A stretch of 13,537 nt of DNA, taken from Treponema sp. Lineage in GTDB: Bacteria > Spirochaetota > Spirochaetia > Treponematales > Treponemataceae. The stretch lies in assembly GCA_012799545.1 (NCBI GenBank), contig JAAZLA010000075.1, positions 1 through 13,537 on the forward strand, in the 5' to 3' direction. Every line of letters begins with the position of its first letter. Positions within the stretch are counted from its first letter, which is position 1. Both the position numbers and the translations under genes were made by a program. Below the pieces are notes generated by a model. The model was not told the origin of the DNA and did not search any database. It worked only from the letters and a program-made list of their open reading frames with translations. Shown here one piece after another: positions 6,047-13,415 of this stretch.

Positions 6047-8554
6047 TTAAAATAGCAGTTCGATAACCTCCTCAAAGGAACGTACTGGCGAAAATACTAC
6101 TTTATTTTTAACTATTTCTGGAATTTCATCAAGGTCTCGGAGGTTCGACTTTGGTATAATTATCTGTTTTATTTGATTTCGAATAGCAGCAACTGTCTTT
6201 TCACGTAATCCACCAATTGCAAGTACTTGGCCAGTGAGAGAAAGTTCTCCTGTCATTGCAATGTTTTTCTTAATCGGTTTATTTTTAATAAGAGAAAGTA
6301 GGGCTATAGCCATCGTAATACCAGCTGAGGGACCATCTTTTGGAGTAGCTCCCTCGGGTACATGCAAGTGAATATGCTTGTTTTCAAACCATTTTTCATC
6401 AACGAGGGCATGTTTCAGGGCATATTGTTTAACCCAGCTTAAGGCAATATTTGCTGACTCTTTCATAACATCGCCTAGTTGCCCGGTGATTTGTAAGCCA
6501 GCCTTACCCTGCAAGGCAATTGCTTCGATGATGAGTGTATCACCTCCCATGCTCGTCCAGGCGAGTCCCAGAGCGCAACCAGGTCTATCTGCCCTTTTTA
6601 TCTCATCTTCATTGAAAAGAGGCTTACCGAGATATTTTTCAACAAGGTCCTCATTTATAGAAAGACTTTGCCCAACAATCTTTTGATATTTTTTTTGTAA
6701 TTCTTTTTCGGTTTCAGACATTTTGCTCGGCATCTTTTTTTTGCTATTTACAGCTGTCTTCTGCTCAGCGCCTTCCCTCTTCTCCAAGTCTTCTACTCGT
6801 TTTTTCTCTACATCGATGCGTGTTGAAAGGTCAAGGGTTTCAGGAGAAGAAACTAACTCAGTAACGTACTTTCTGTGGATTTTATCAAAACTCTTTTCAA
6901 GATTTCTCACTCCAGCTTCACGAGCGTAGGAGTTAACGATTTTGAGAAGTGCTTTTTTATTGTATTTTACTTGACTGCGTTTTAAGCCATTTTTTTCAAG
7001 ACTCTTTGGAATGAGGTATTTTTTTGCAATTTCAATTTTTTCTTGATCAATATACCCCGCGAGATTGATAATTTCAGCTCTATCCAATAAAGGATAGGGA
7101 ATAGAGTCGAGGGTATTTGCGGTTAAAATAAACAGTACATTTGAAATATCAAAGGGAAGGTCTAAATAATGATCCCTAAAGGAAATGTTTTGCTCAGGAT
7201 CTAAAACTTCCAAAAGTGCGCTTGATGGGTCTCCTTGCATGCTCATAGAGATTTTATCAACCTCATCTATCATAAAAACGGGAGACTTTGTTTTAACAAT
7301 CTTTAAACCTTGAATAATTTTACCAGGCATTGCCCCAATATAGGTTCGGCGATGCCCTTTTATTTCAGCCTCGTCGCGCATCCCGCCAACTGAAAACCTA
7401 AAAAACTCCTTATTCATGGCTCGGGCAATAGAGCGTCCAACACTCGTCTTCCCTACCCCAGGCGGACCGATAAGTAAAATAATAGAACCCTTATTGTCTT
7501 TTTTTAACTTACGTACCGCAAGATATTCTATAATGCGTTTTTTTACGTCGTCTAAGCCGTAGTGGTCTTCATCCAAAATATTTTGTGCTTTTTCAATATT
7601 GTATTCTTCAAAGCTTTCATCCGTCCATGGTAGACTTGCAATGGTTTCGAGATAATTTCTTGTAACGATAAACTCGCCAGAATTCGGGTCCATTAAAGAA
7701 AATTTTTCAAGTTCACTCTCTACAGTTTCTTTTATTTCACCTTCAAAATGAAAGCTTTCGAGCTTTTCTTTAAATTTTTGATAATCCGACGTTTTTGCAT
7801 CCGTAGTCATACCAAGCTCTTCTTTGATAGCTTTCAATTCTTCCTTTAGAAAATATTCTCTCTGGCTTTTTTCTATACGTTCGTTTAGTTCTGTTTGTAT
7901 CTTCTTTTGAATTCGTAAGAGTTCTTGTTCTTTTTTGATAAAAACCAAAACGGTTTCCATTCTTTGCCGAATGTTTATCATCTCTAAAACACGTTGTTGT
8001 TCTTCTTTTTCAATATTCAAAATAGAAGTAATAAAATCTGCTATTTTACCTGGCTGGTCTATATTGACCATATTTAAACGCATTTCTTCTGAAAAAAGAG
8101 GATTGTTTTCTGAAATCTCTTTCATTTCGCTAATGAGGGCTCGCGTAAGTGCTTTTATTTCAAAGGAATTGTTTTCAACCTCATCGTCAAGATAATCGAC
8201 GATGGCAACCATTGGGTCCATTTCATTTAAAATTTTCTTTATTTTAAATCGCTTTATCGTTGAGATAAAAACATTGACGCCGCCATCTGGTAAGTTAATT
8301 TTTTTTATTATTCGAGCAACAGTTCCAACAGAGTGCATATCTGAAACCTGAGGATTATCTACATCGTCTTTGAGCATAACAATCCCAATTAAACCATCAC
8401 TGGTATAGGATTCTTCAATTGCCTTTGCATCTTCAGGAGAATTTATCATCAGTGGGGTAAAAATCCCAGGAAAAATGGGTCTTCCTACAAGTGGTATTAA
8501 AAATAATTTATTTGAAAGAGTTTGTTCTACAGGAACAATCGTCTGATCAGCCAT
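6047..8554 (-). CDS. lon: ATP-dependent Lon protease
   Basis: An 835-residue LonA-type protease that degrades misfolded and specific regulatory proteins in the cytoplasm. The N-terminal substrate domain (about 16-205) and a coiled coil (about 205-250) precede the AAA+ module, which has Walker A GPPGVGKT (363-370), Walker B VFMIDEVD (426-433) and the arginine-bearing PLLDRAE. The protease domain has the Ser-Lys dyad: Ser743 in DGPSAG and Lys786 in LREKT, spaced 43 residues apart as in E. coli Lon. A lysine/glutamate-rich insert (about 575-628) lies between the AAA+ lid and the protease domain and accounts for much of the extra length over the 784-residue E. coli enzyme. An excellent ribosome site, GGAGGT (8560-8565), is five bases before the ATG. 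Citrate synthase follows 19 bases after its stop. Confidence 0.97.
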   Translation of the reverse strand: MADQTIVPVEQTLSNKLFLIPLVGRPIFPGIFTPLMINSPEDAKAIEESYTSDGLIGIVMLKDDVDNPQVSDMHSVGTVARIIKKINLPDGGVNVFISTIKRFKIKKILNEMDPMVAIVDYLDDEVENNSFEIKALTRALISEMKEISENNPLFSEEMRLNMVNIDQPGKIADFITSILNIEKEEQQRVLEMINIRQRMETVLVFIKKEQELLRIQKKIQTELNERIEKSQREYFLKEELKAIKEELGMTTDAKTSDYQKFKEKLESFHFEGEIKETVESELEKFSLMDPNSGEFIVTRNYLETIASLPWTDESFEEYNIEKAQNILDEDHYGLDDVKKRIIEYLAVRKLKKDNKGSIILLIGPPGVGKTSVGRSIARAMNKEFFRFSVGGMRDEAEIKGHRRTYIGAMPGKIIQGLKIVKTKSPVFMIDEVDKISMSMQGDPSSALLEVLDPEQNISFRDHYLDLPFDISNVLFILTANTLDSIPYPLLDRAEIINLAGYIDQEKIEIAKKYLIPKSLEKNGLKRSQVKYNKKALLKIVNSYAREAGVRNLEKSFDKIHRKYVTELVSSPETLDLSTRIDVEKKRVEDLEKREGAEQKTAVNSKKKMPSKMSETEKELQKKYQKIVGQSLSINEDLVEKYLGKPLFNEDEIKRADRPGCALGLAWTSMGGDTLIIEAIALQGKAGLQITGQLGDVMKESANIALSWVKQYALKHALVDEKWFENKHIHLHVPEGATPKDGPSAGITMAIALLSLIKNKPIKKNIAMTGELSLTGQVLAIGGLREKTVAAIRNQIKQIIIPKSNLRDLDEIPEIVKNKVVFSPVRSFEEVIELLF

Positions 8555-8584
8555 GGTGTACCTCCAAAAATTCGCTTATATTTA

Positions 8585-8613
8585 AATATGCTAAAAATAA
8601 AAAAAAGAATCAA
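8585..8613 (-). promoter_or_regulatory. Possible lon promoter
   Basis: On the - strand TTGATT (8613-8608) and CATATT (8590-8585) are separated by 17 bases in the 83-base gap between the kinase stop and lon. Each hexamer matches about four of six consensus positions, and the spacer is almost pure T/A. In AT-rich sequence such matches arise by chance, so this is only a candidate; lon may also be read from the upstream operon. Confidence 0.35.
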
Positions 8614-8637
8614 GAGAAAAACACAAACTATTTGCTC

Positions 8638-10200
8638 TTAATCCTTCTTTTTCATCCGTGCGGTTATAAATAATTCATCTTGATACCACTCTATTTTTAA
8701 GGAAAAAATTTGTGTTTCATAGCCCGCTGCTGCAATTCTTACCTTAACAATAGTCCCGCTTTGTAAATCTCCTTGCTGTATCTCTGATATATCTGTCCAA
8801 CCTTTTGTAAGCAAAACTTCTGTTGTAAGATTTTTAGCAAGCGGCAATAAATTTTCATCTAGGGCATTTACATGTATTTGTAGGCTACGGTTTTTATTTT
8901 TTAGAAAATCTAAATGAATATCTTGCCCTTCTGCCTCCATTTCTAATGACTGCCACCAAATATAAGAGCCAATCACAACTTTTATTCGATAATTTCCCGG
9001 TCGCAAATACACTGGTTTTGTACGCAGTTTTGAATCTTTTTTTTGAATTTCAAAAACACGCATAGTATTTTTAACCTCTGGGATTTCATCATTATCGTTT
9101 ATAAAAAAATAGGCCCGCATCGGTAAATCCATTTTTGATTTTTCCAAATTTGTCAGCTGTAGTTCCAAACTCACAGGCTTATACCAGGAAAATAAAAGGT
9201 ATTTGTGGATATAGCCTTCTTTCCAGCTCCTATGTACACCAAAGCCAAATAAGGCTGTTAGGAAAAAAAGAAAAAGAAATGGGAGGGGTGAAAATCTTTT
9301 TTTAAACTGCGCTTCTTGCACTTTTTTAAGCCGTATTTTCTGTTCTAAATCTTTACGAATTTCTTCTGAGTCATACCGAGACATATAGGTATCAGCGAGG
9401 TCTAGCATTTCTTTTACACTTTTAAAGCGTTTTTTTGGATTCGGTTTAACAGTTTTTTTTATTAATTTTTTAATTGTTCTGTCGACGCTTGCCTCTATTT
9501 TTTCAGGTGATGTAAACTTTCCTTTCTGAATTTGTAAAATTGTTTCAGGCGAAAATGATCCACTAAATGGTTTTTTCCCCGTGACCATCTCATAGAGCAT
9601 AACTCCCATCGCATAAATATCTGCTCGATTATCCACTTTTTTTGTTTCAGAAAACTGTTCGGGTGGCATGTATGACGGAGTTCCCAAGGTTGAGCCATCT
9701 TGGGTGAGATTTGTTTCTGCTTCTTTTTCTGACGAAGCGATACCAAAATCGGCAAGTTTAATTTCTCCATGAGAAGATATTAAAATATTTCCCGGTTTAA
9801 TATCTCTGTGTACGATTCCGTTTTCGTGTGCATACAAAAGCGCTTTACAAGCATCGCGAAAAATAAGCATGGCTGTTTGGCAAGAGAGTTTTTTTGTTTT
9901 AACGAGGAGCTTATCTAAAGACATGCCGTCAACAAACTCGAGAGCAATGTAATGGGAACCAGCTTCAACAAAATAATCAAACATATGCACTATATTTCGA
10001 TGTCGTAAGTCGAGCAGTATTTCTGCCTCTCTTTTAAATCGCTCGCGCAACTCTGGATTACCACGCATTGTTAGTTTTTTTATAATAATATATCGCTTTA
10101 AAGTCGGGTGAATTGCCTTGTAGACAATTCCCATACCACCCTTTGCAATAACAGAGACAACCTTATATTTTCCGATTTTTTCTGGACTTATTTTTGCCAT
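8638..10200 (-). CDS. Transmembrane Ser/Thr protein kinase (PknB/Hanks type)
   Basis: A 520-residue protein with a cytoplasmic kinase domain at about 10-270. It has the glycine loop AKGGMGIVYKA (19-29), an ATP-anchoring lysine near 41, HRDIKPGN (131-138) with catalytic Asp133, DFG (151-153), GTPSYMPPEQ (173-182) and DIYAMGVMLYEM (194-205). All key residues are present, so it should be active. A basic linker (about 280-303) leads to one membrane segment (about 304-322). The remaining 190 residues, probably periplasmic, look beta-rich, with a PEGA-like 'LRPGNYRIKV' phrase and no recognised ligand site. The frame opens at a GTG at 10212, but GAGGA (10206-10210) supports the ATG at 10200. It lies 8 bases after the phosphatase gene, which follows an FHA gene. 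Confidence 0.92.
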   Translation of the reverse strand: MAKISPEKIGKYKVVSVIAKGGMGIVYKAIHPTLKRYIIIKKLTMRGNPELRERFKREAEILLDLRHRNIVHMFDYFVEAGSHYIALEFVDGMSLDKLLVKTKKLSCQTAMLIFRDACKALLYAHENGIVHRDIKPGNILISSHGEIKLADFGIASSEKEAETNLTQDGSTLGTPSYMPPEQFSETKKVDNRADIYAMGVMLYEMVTGKKPFSGSFSPETILQIQKGKFTSPEKIEASVDRTIKKLIKKTVKPNPKKRFKSVKEMLDLADTYMSRYDSEEIRKDLEQKIRLKKVQEAQFKKRFSPLPFLFLFFLTALFGFGVHRSWKEGYIHKYLLFSWYKPVSLELQLTNLEKSKMDLPMRAYFFINDNDEIPEVKNTMRVFEIQKKDSKLRTKPVYLRPGNYRIKVVIGSYIWWQSLEMEAEGQDIHLDFLKNKNRSLQIHVNALDENLLPLAKNLTTEVLLTKGWTDISEIQQGDLQSGTIVKVRIAAAGYETQIFSLKIEWYQDELFITARMKKKD

Positions 10201-10205
10201 TTTCT

Positions 10206-10210
10206 TCCTC
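10206..10210 (-). promoter_or_regulatory. Ribosome binding site GAGGA of the Ser/Thr kinase, overlapping the phosphatase stop
   Basis: On the - strand GAGGA is five bases before the ATG at 10200 and shares bases with the TGA stop (10211-10209) of the phosphatase gene. The GTG at 10212 lies upstream against the site itself and is unlikely to be used. The arrangement suggests translational coupling of phosphatase and kinase. Confidence 0.7.
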
Positions 10211-11177
10211 ACTCTATGACTAGGATATTTTTTTTATCATCAAAAAGCTCACCAGGCTTTAAATACACAAACTGATTTAGATTTGCATCATGTATTTGTA
10301 CAAGTTTTCCACCTGCCCTATATGCTAGACGTTCTTCAACTGGTCGATGCCCTACGTAATAACGAGCATGGGGGTATGCCCTTTGAAATTTTTTAAGCAG
10401 TTTTATTACCGCTTGTCCACTTACCTCATCATTTTTTGTCCAGGTTAGTCCATGTATAAGGGAGGGATGTTTTTTTGCTTCGATAAGTTCTTTTTTGCTA
10501 TAGGCCTTCGCTGGTTCTGCATGGCTCATAAGAAAACCTTCTCCTATAACAAAAAGGGGTAACAAAAACTCAAAACTTGCATACAGTTCTGTAAGCTCTT
10601 TTCCATAGTATGAAAGCATAAATGCTTTTACCATTTCACCTTCCATAACAATCTTTCGAAATGGCCTATTACCATAGCTTTCCTCATTTAAAATATTTTC
10701 ATGATTTCCCTTTAAAAAATGCACCAAGGCGGGATAAGTAATTTTCAAACGCATCACTTCTGTCATTAGGCTCAGCCCTTCAGCCATTTCCTCTTCTATA
10801 AAAGGATTTGTTAGACTCCCTCGCAAAAAAGCCTCATAGGCCTTGATCCATCGCTCTTTTTGCATAGCTTCTGTATGTAAACCGTCTCCCAAAAAAACAA
10901 GTCGTATTTTTTCTTGTTCTAAGAGGGAGCGAATCGTTTCGCCTTCAATCTTGTAGTCCAATAAGGATAAAAGAAAATAAAAACGCGCATGTAAGTCTGG
11001 AATTATAATAACAGGAAGAGAATCTTTAAATTCTAAAAGAGAGCCAACATCACCCTTATATCTCGGTCTATAGGCTTCATCTTCATTCAATAAAGTATCT
11101 ATAACACTATGTAAGAGAAAAGAAAGCTCTTCCTTTGAAGGAAGTATGGGTTTTATCACAGTATTCGAATAATTCAA
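10209..11177 (-). CDS. PPP-like metallophosphoesterase, probable protein phosphatase
   Basis: A 322-residue protein with the signature motifs of the PPP phosphatases in divergent form: PDLHARF (60-66, for GDxHG), LGDGLHTE (96-103, for GDxxDRG), KGNHENI (156-162, for GNHE), SHAEP (218-222) and GHRPVEE (276-282). The metal ligands Asp61, His63, Asp98, Asn158, His159, His219 and His277 all seem present. The DRG arginine of the second motif is missing, so the substrate may differ from that of typical PPP enzymes. The start is a TTG with only a weak AAGAG site some bases upstream; the next possible start is a GTG at codon 7. It lies between an FHA gene (21 bases) and a Ser/Thr kinase (8 bases), and this context favours a role in reversing protein phosphorylation. 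A nucleotide or diadenosine-tetraphosphate hydrolase remains possible. Confidence 0.8.
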   Translation of the reverse strand: MNYSNTVIKPILPSKEELSFLLHSVIDTLLNEDEAYRPRYKGDVGSLLEFKDSLPVIIIPDLHARFYFLLSLLDYKIEGETIRSLLEQEKIRLVFLGDGLHTEAMQKERWIKAYEAFLRGSLTNPFIEEEMAEGLSLMTEVMRLKITYPALVHFLKGNHENILNEESYGNRPFRKIVMEGEMVKAFMLSYYGKELTELYASFEFLLPLFVIGEGFLMSHAEPAKAYSKKELIEAKKHPSLIHGLTWTKNDEVSGQAVIKLLKKFQRAYPHARYYVGHRPVEERLAYRAGGKLVQIHDANLNQFVYLKPGELFDDKKNILVIE

Positions 11178-11198
11178 TAAAACACTCTTATTTTGCTA

Positions 11199-11543
11199 CT
11201 AGGATATAACTAAATTACTATTCCCAATAGTAATCTTATCGCCTGCTTGCAGTTTAAAGTATTTAGCCTCAGGTATTTTCTTTCCGTTTAAAAAAGTGCC
11301 ATTCGTGGAACCTTCATCTTTAAGGAAATAGGCGTCTTTTATTTTCTGAATTATTGCATGATAGCGACTGGCAAGTTTATTATCAACGACAATGTCGTTA
11401 TCATTTGCACGACCGATACGAATCTTTGAAATAAGACGTACTTTATTATTGTTGAAAACTAAATAAGATACCTTATCTGACTCAGAAAAAGAATCGAGGC
11501 GTTTGCCAACCGCACTGCTTGTTATAATTGTTTCATCATTCAT
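11199..11543 (-). CDS. FHA-domain phosphothreonine-binding protein
   Basis: A 114-residue protein that is little more than one FHA domain (about 26-112). The phosphothreonine-binding residues are visible: IGR (43-45), LASRYHA (57-63) with Ser59, Arg60 and His62, and GSTNGTFLNGKKI (78-90) with Asn81 and Asn86. Before the domain is a polar tail of about 25 residues that starts DETIITSS, with threonines at 5 and 8. This recalls the phosphorylatable tail of the actinobacterial FHA switch proteins GarA and OdhI; the likeness is in layout only. It is first in a - strand set with a phosphatase and a kinase, so it probably reads that kinase's phosphorylation marks. It has no Shine-Dalgarno, and a promoter ends six bases before the ATG. 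Confidence 0.92.
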   Translation of the reverse strand: MNDETIITSSAVGKRLDSFSESDKVSYLVFNNNKVRLISKIRIGRANDNDIVVDNKLASRYHAIIQKIKDAYFLKDEGSTNGTFLNGKKIPEAKYFKLQAGDKITIGNSNLVIS

Positions 11544-11549
11544 ACTGAT

Positions 11550-11578
11550 AGTATAAACTGAAGTAGAGATTCATGCAA
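11550..11578 (-). promoter_or_regulatory. Promoter of the FHA operon, implying a leaderless transcript
   Basis: On the - strand TTGCAT (11578-11573), a 17-base spacer and TATACT (11555-11550) lie directly before the FHA start codon. The -10 matches consensus at five of six positions and the -35 at three. Only six bases separate the -10 from the ATG, so transcription should begin at or within a base or two of the A of the ATG. This fits the absence of any Shine-Dalgarno. Confidence 0.6.
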
Positions 11579-11581
11579 GTT

Positions 11582-11701
11582 TTAAAGCTTTTTTCCAAGA
11601 ATAAAAATTTCTTCAAGGTTTCGCAATTCAACAAAGTCCATTTTCTCATAAAAGACAATTGCCCTACATTTTTTTAGGACAATATCACTTTCGTTTAACC
11701 T
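11582..11701 (-). pseudogene. Remnant 3' end of a GNAT acetyltransferase gene
   Basis: This - strand stretch is open for 39 codons and then ends in TAA. It encodes the typical end of a GNAT N-acetyltransferase: RAIVFYEKMDFVELRN, matching the family's 'RAIxFYEKxGF' motif at the acetyl-CoA end of the fold, followed by a short strand ending ILGKKL. An in-frame TAA stands just before it (11704-11702), and the divergent nucleoside kinase begins 61 bases further on, so there is no room for the first 100 or more residues. It is best read as the leftover 3' end of a gene removed by deletion. The FHA promoter starts four bases after its stop codon. Chance coding similarity is possible in so short a piece, but the motif is unusually good. 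Confidence 0.6.
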
Positions 11702-11716
11702 TTAAGTTAAAATCCT

Positions 11717-11754
11717 GTATTTTTTTCTTGTATTAGTATTTTTTTCATGTATAA
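11717..11754 (+). repeat. Tandem 19-base direct repeat in the nucleoside kinase promoter
   Basis: Two adjoining copies, 11717-11735 and 11736-11754, agree at 17 of 19 positions; copy two reads GTATTTTTTTCATGTATAA. The first copy supplies the likely -35 (TTGTAT) and the second supplies most of the -10 (TATAAT). It could be a duplicated operator or simply a slipped AT-rich stretch. Confidence 0.75.
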
Positions 11755-11755
11755 T
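11728..11755 (+). promoter_or_regulatory. Promoter of the TGS-nucleoside kinase gene, probably leaderless
   Basis: TTGTAT (11728-11733), a 16-base spacer and a perfect TATAAT (11750-11755) lie just before the ATG at 11763. Seven bases separate the -10 from the start codon, so transcription should begin at or very near the ATG. There is no purine-rich Shine-Dalgarno in the bases before it, unlike most other genes here. Confidence 0.65.
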
Positions 11756-11762
11756 ATACTGT

Positions 11763-13415
11763 ATGAAAGAAATAACAATATGTATTGACGGAAAAAAAGA
11801 ATTAAGGGTTTCAAAAAGAATCTGTGCCTATGATATTTTATCAGAATTTGAGGAAAATAATGATGAAATTATTGCGGTAAAAATAAATAACGAAACCTGT
11901 TCACTCACGCAAGTTATCGATATCAATTGTACACTAAAACCTATTTACCTAAAAACACATGAAGGCTCTGCAATTTATCGCAGAACACTTTGTTTTGTAC
12001 TCGCTGCAGCTGCACAAGAATTATTTCCAGCTAAAAGACTTTTGGTTGGACATAGTCTTGGCTATGGTTATTATTATACCTTTGATTCAGATTTCGTCCT
12101 ACAACAAAAGGATTTAGAAAATCTAGAAAAGCATATGCGCAAGCTCATTTATGCAGACCATATTATAAAACAATCCTATATATCTTATAACGACGCTATA
12201 GAATTATTTGAAAAGCTCAATCTCACAGAAACAAGAAAACAGCTCAACTATATTTGTCCCCCAAAAATCCCTATAAATACCTTAGGAGACTTTTGCGATC
12301 TCTATTTTGCACCGCTTTTAGTTTCTACGGGTATTTTAAAACTTTTTGAGTTAAAACTCTACCAAGGTGGTTTTTTACTTCGCTTCCCAATGACCGCAAA
12401 ACCTGATGAAATTTCTGACTTCGAAGATTTACCGCAACTTTTTTCTGTATACGATAGATATAAAACATGGGGAAAGCAACTCAATGTGAGCTCTTGTGCA
12501 TCTTTAAATGCGCTTATTCATGAGAGAAAGCATAAAGAATTTATAGATATAGTTGAAACCTTTCAAAACAAAACAATTGCCGATATTGCTGACCAGATTC
12601 ATGAAAGAGAAGGTATACGTGTTATCCTCATAGCAGGGCCTTCAAGTTCTGGAAAAACAACAACTTCAAAAAAACTTTCTATGCAATTGCGTGCTCTCGG
12701 TTATACGCCTCAAATTATTGAGCTGGATACCTACTATGTTGGACGAGATAAAACGCCATTAGATGAAAACGGAGACTATGATTATGAATGTTTAGAAGCC
12801 TTGGATGTTGCTCAATTAAACCAAGATCTCGTAGCGCTTTTCAATGGCAAAACAATCGACCTACCATCCTACGATTTTAAAGACGGAAGACGTTTTTATA
12901 CTGGCAAGCAAATGCAATTGTGCAAGGAAGATATTCTTATTCTAGAAGGAATCCATGGCTTAAATGATAGGTTAACACCGCTCTTACCGAACGATATTAA
13001 GTTTAAAATTTACCTTTCAGCGCTCACACAGCTAAATCTCGATGACCACAATCGTATCTCAACAAGCGACAATCGGCTTATTCGACGAATAGTGCGTGAT
13101 TCTCAGTTTCGCGGTAAAACAGCGGTTGACACTATAAAGATGTGGCCGAGTGTGCAACGAGGCGAGAAGCTGCATATTTACCCCTTTCAAGGTAATGCCG
13201 ATGCGATGCTGAATACAGCGCTTGATTATGAGCTTGCTGTTCTTAAAATGTATGCAGAACCACTTCTTCGCGCGGTGAATCCAAATCAAGTTGAGTATTC
13301 TGAAGCGTCTCGCTTGTTGCGTTTTTTAAGCAATTTTTTACCTATACCCTCAAATCTCGTCCCAGGTCAATCCCTCATACGAGAATTTATAGGCGGAAGC
13401 GACTTTAAGTACTAG
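11763..13415 (+). CDS. TGS/ThrRS-like/uridine kinase fusion protein (nucleoside kinase)
   Basis: A 550-residue soluble protein with three parts. Residues 1-62 resemble a TGS domain. About 65-170 resembles the second additional domain of threonyl- and alanyl-tRNA synthetases, with 'VGHSLGYGYYYTFD' in place of the ThrRS 'GxxIxxGFYYDFD' phrase. About 285-490 is a uridine kinase/phosphoribulokinase P-loop domain: Walker A GPSSSGKTT (292-300), then 'IIELDTYYVGRDKTPLDENG', 'DLPSYDF' and 'ILILEGIHGLN'. The kinase part should phosphorylate a nucleoside, probably a pyrimidine, at the 5' position. The synthetase-like part lacks a catalytic core; whether it binds RNA or regulates the kinase is unknown. 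This fusion is a known bacterial family, so the architecture is not an error. The ATG is chosen because the TGS strand starts there, although no ribosome site precedes it. Its stop codon overlaps that of the convergent flagellar gene. Confidence 0.88.
   Translation: MKEITICIDGKKELRVSKRICAYDILSEFEENNDEIIAVKINNETCSLTQVIDINCTLKPIYLKTHEGSAIYRRTLCFVLAAAAQELFPAKRLLVGHSLGYGYYYTFDSDFVLQQKDLENLEKHMRKLIYADHIIKQSYISYNDAIELFEKLNLTETRKQLNYICPPKIPINTLGDFCDLYFAPLLVSTGILKLFELKLYQGGFLLRFPMTAKPDEISDFEDLPQLFSVYDRYKTWGKQLNVSSCASLNALIHERKHKEFIDIVETFQNKTIADIADQIHEREGIRVILIAGPSSSGKTTTSKKLSMQLRALGYTPQIIELDTYYVGRDKTPLDENGDYDYECLEALDVAQLNQDLVALFNGKTIDLPSYDFKDGRRFYTGKQMQLCKEDILILEGIHGLNDRLTPLLPNDIKFKIYLSALTQLNLDDHNRISTSDNRLIRRIVRDSQFRGKTAVDTIKMWPSVQRGEKLHIYPFQGNADAMLNTALDYELAVLKMYAEPLLRAVNPNQVEYSEASRLLRFLSNFLPIPSNLVPGQSLIREFIGGSDFKY

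Noticed and set aside
8595..8640. A possible terminator after the Ser/Thr kinase, with AAGAG/CTCTT arms before a T run
   Set aside because: The arms are five A/T-rich base pairs around a long loop, too weak to call. The T run also forms the spacer of the candidate lon promoter.
9495..9770. A 91-codon - strand open frame within the kinase gene
   Set aside because: It is an out-of-frame reading of the conserved HRD to DIYAMG region of the kinase.
11707..11748. A 13-codon - strand reading frame starting MKKILIQEK, which could be the 5' end of the lost GNAT gene
   Set aside because: It has no ribosome site, overlaps the 19-base repeat and the kinase promoter, and is too short to tell from chance.
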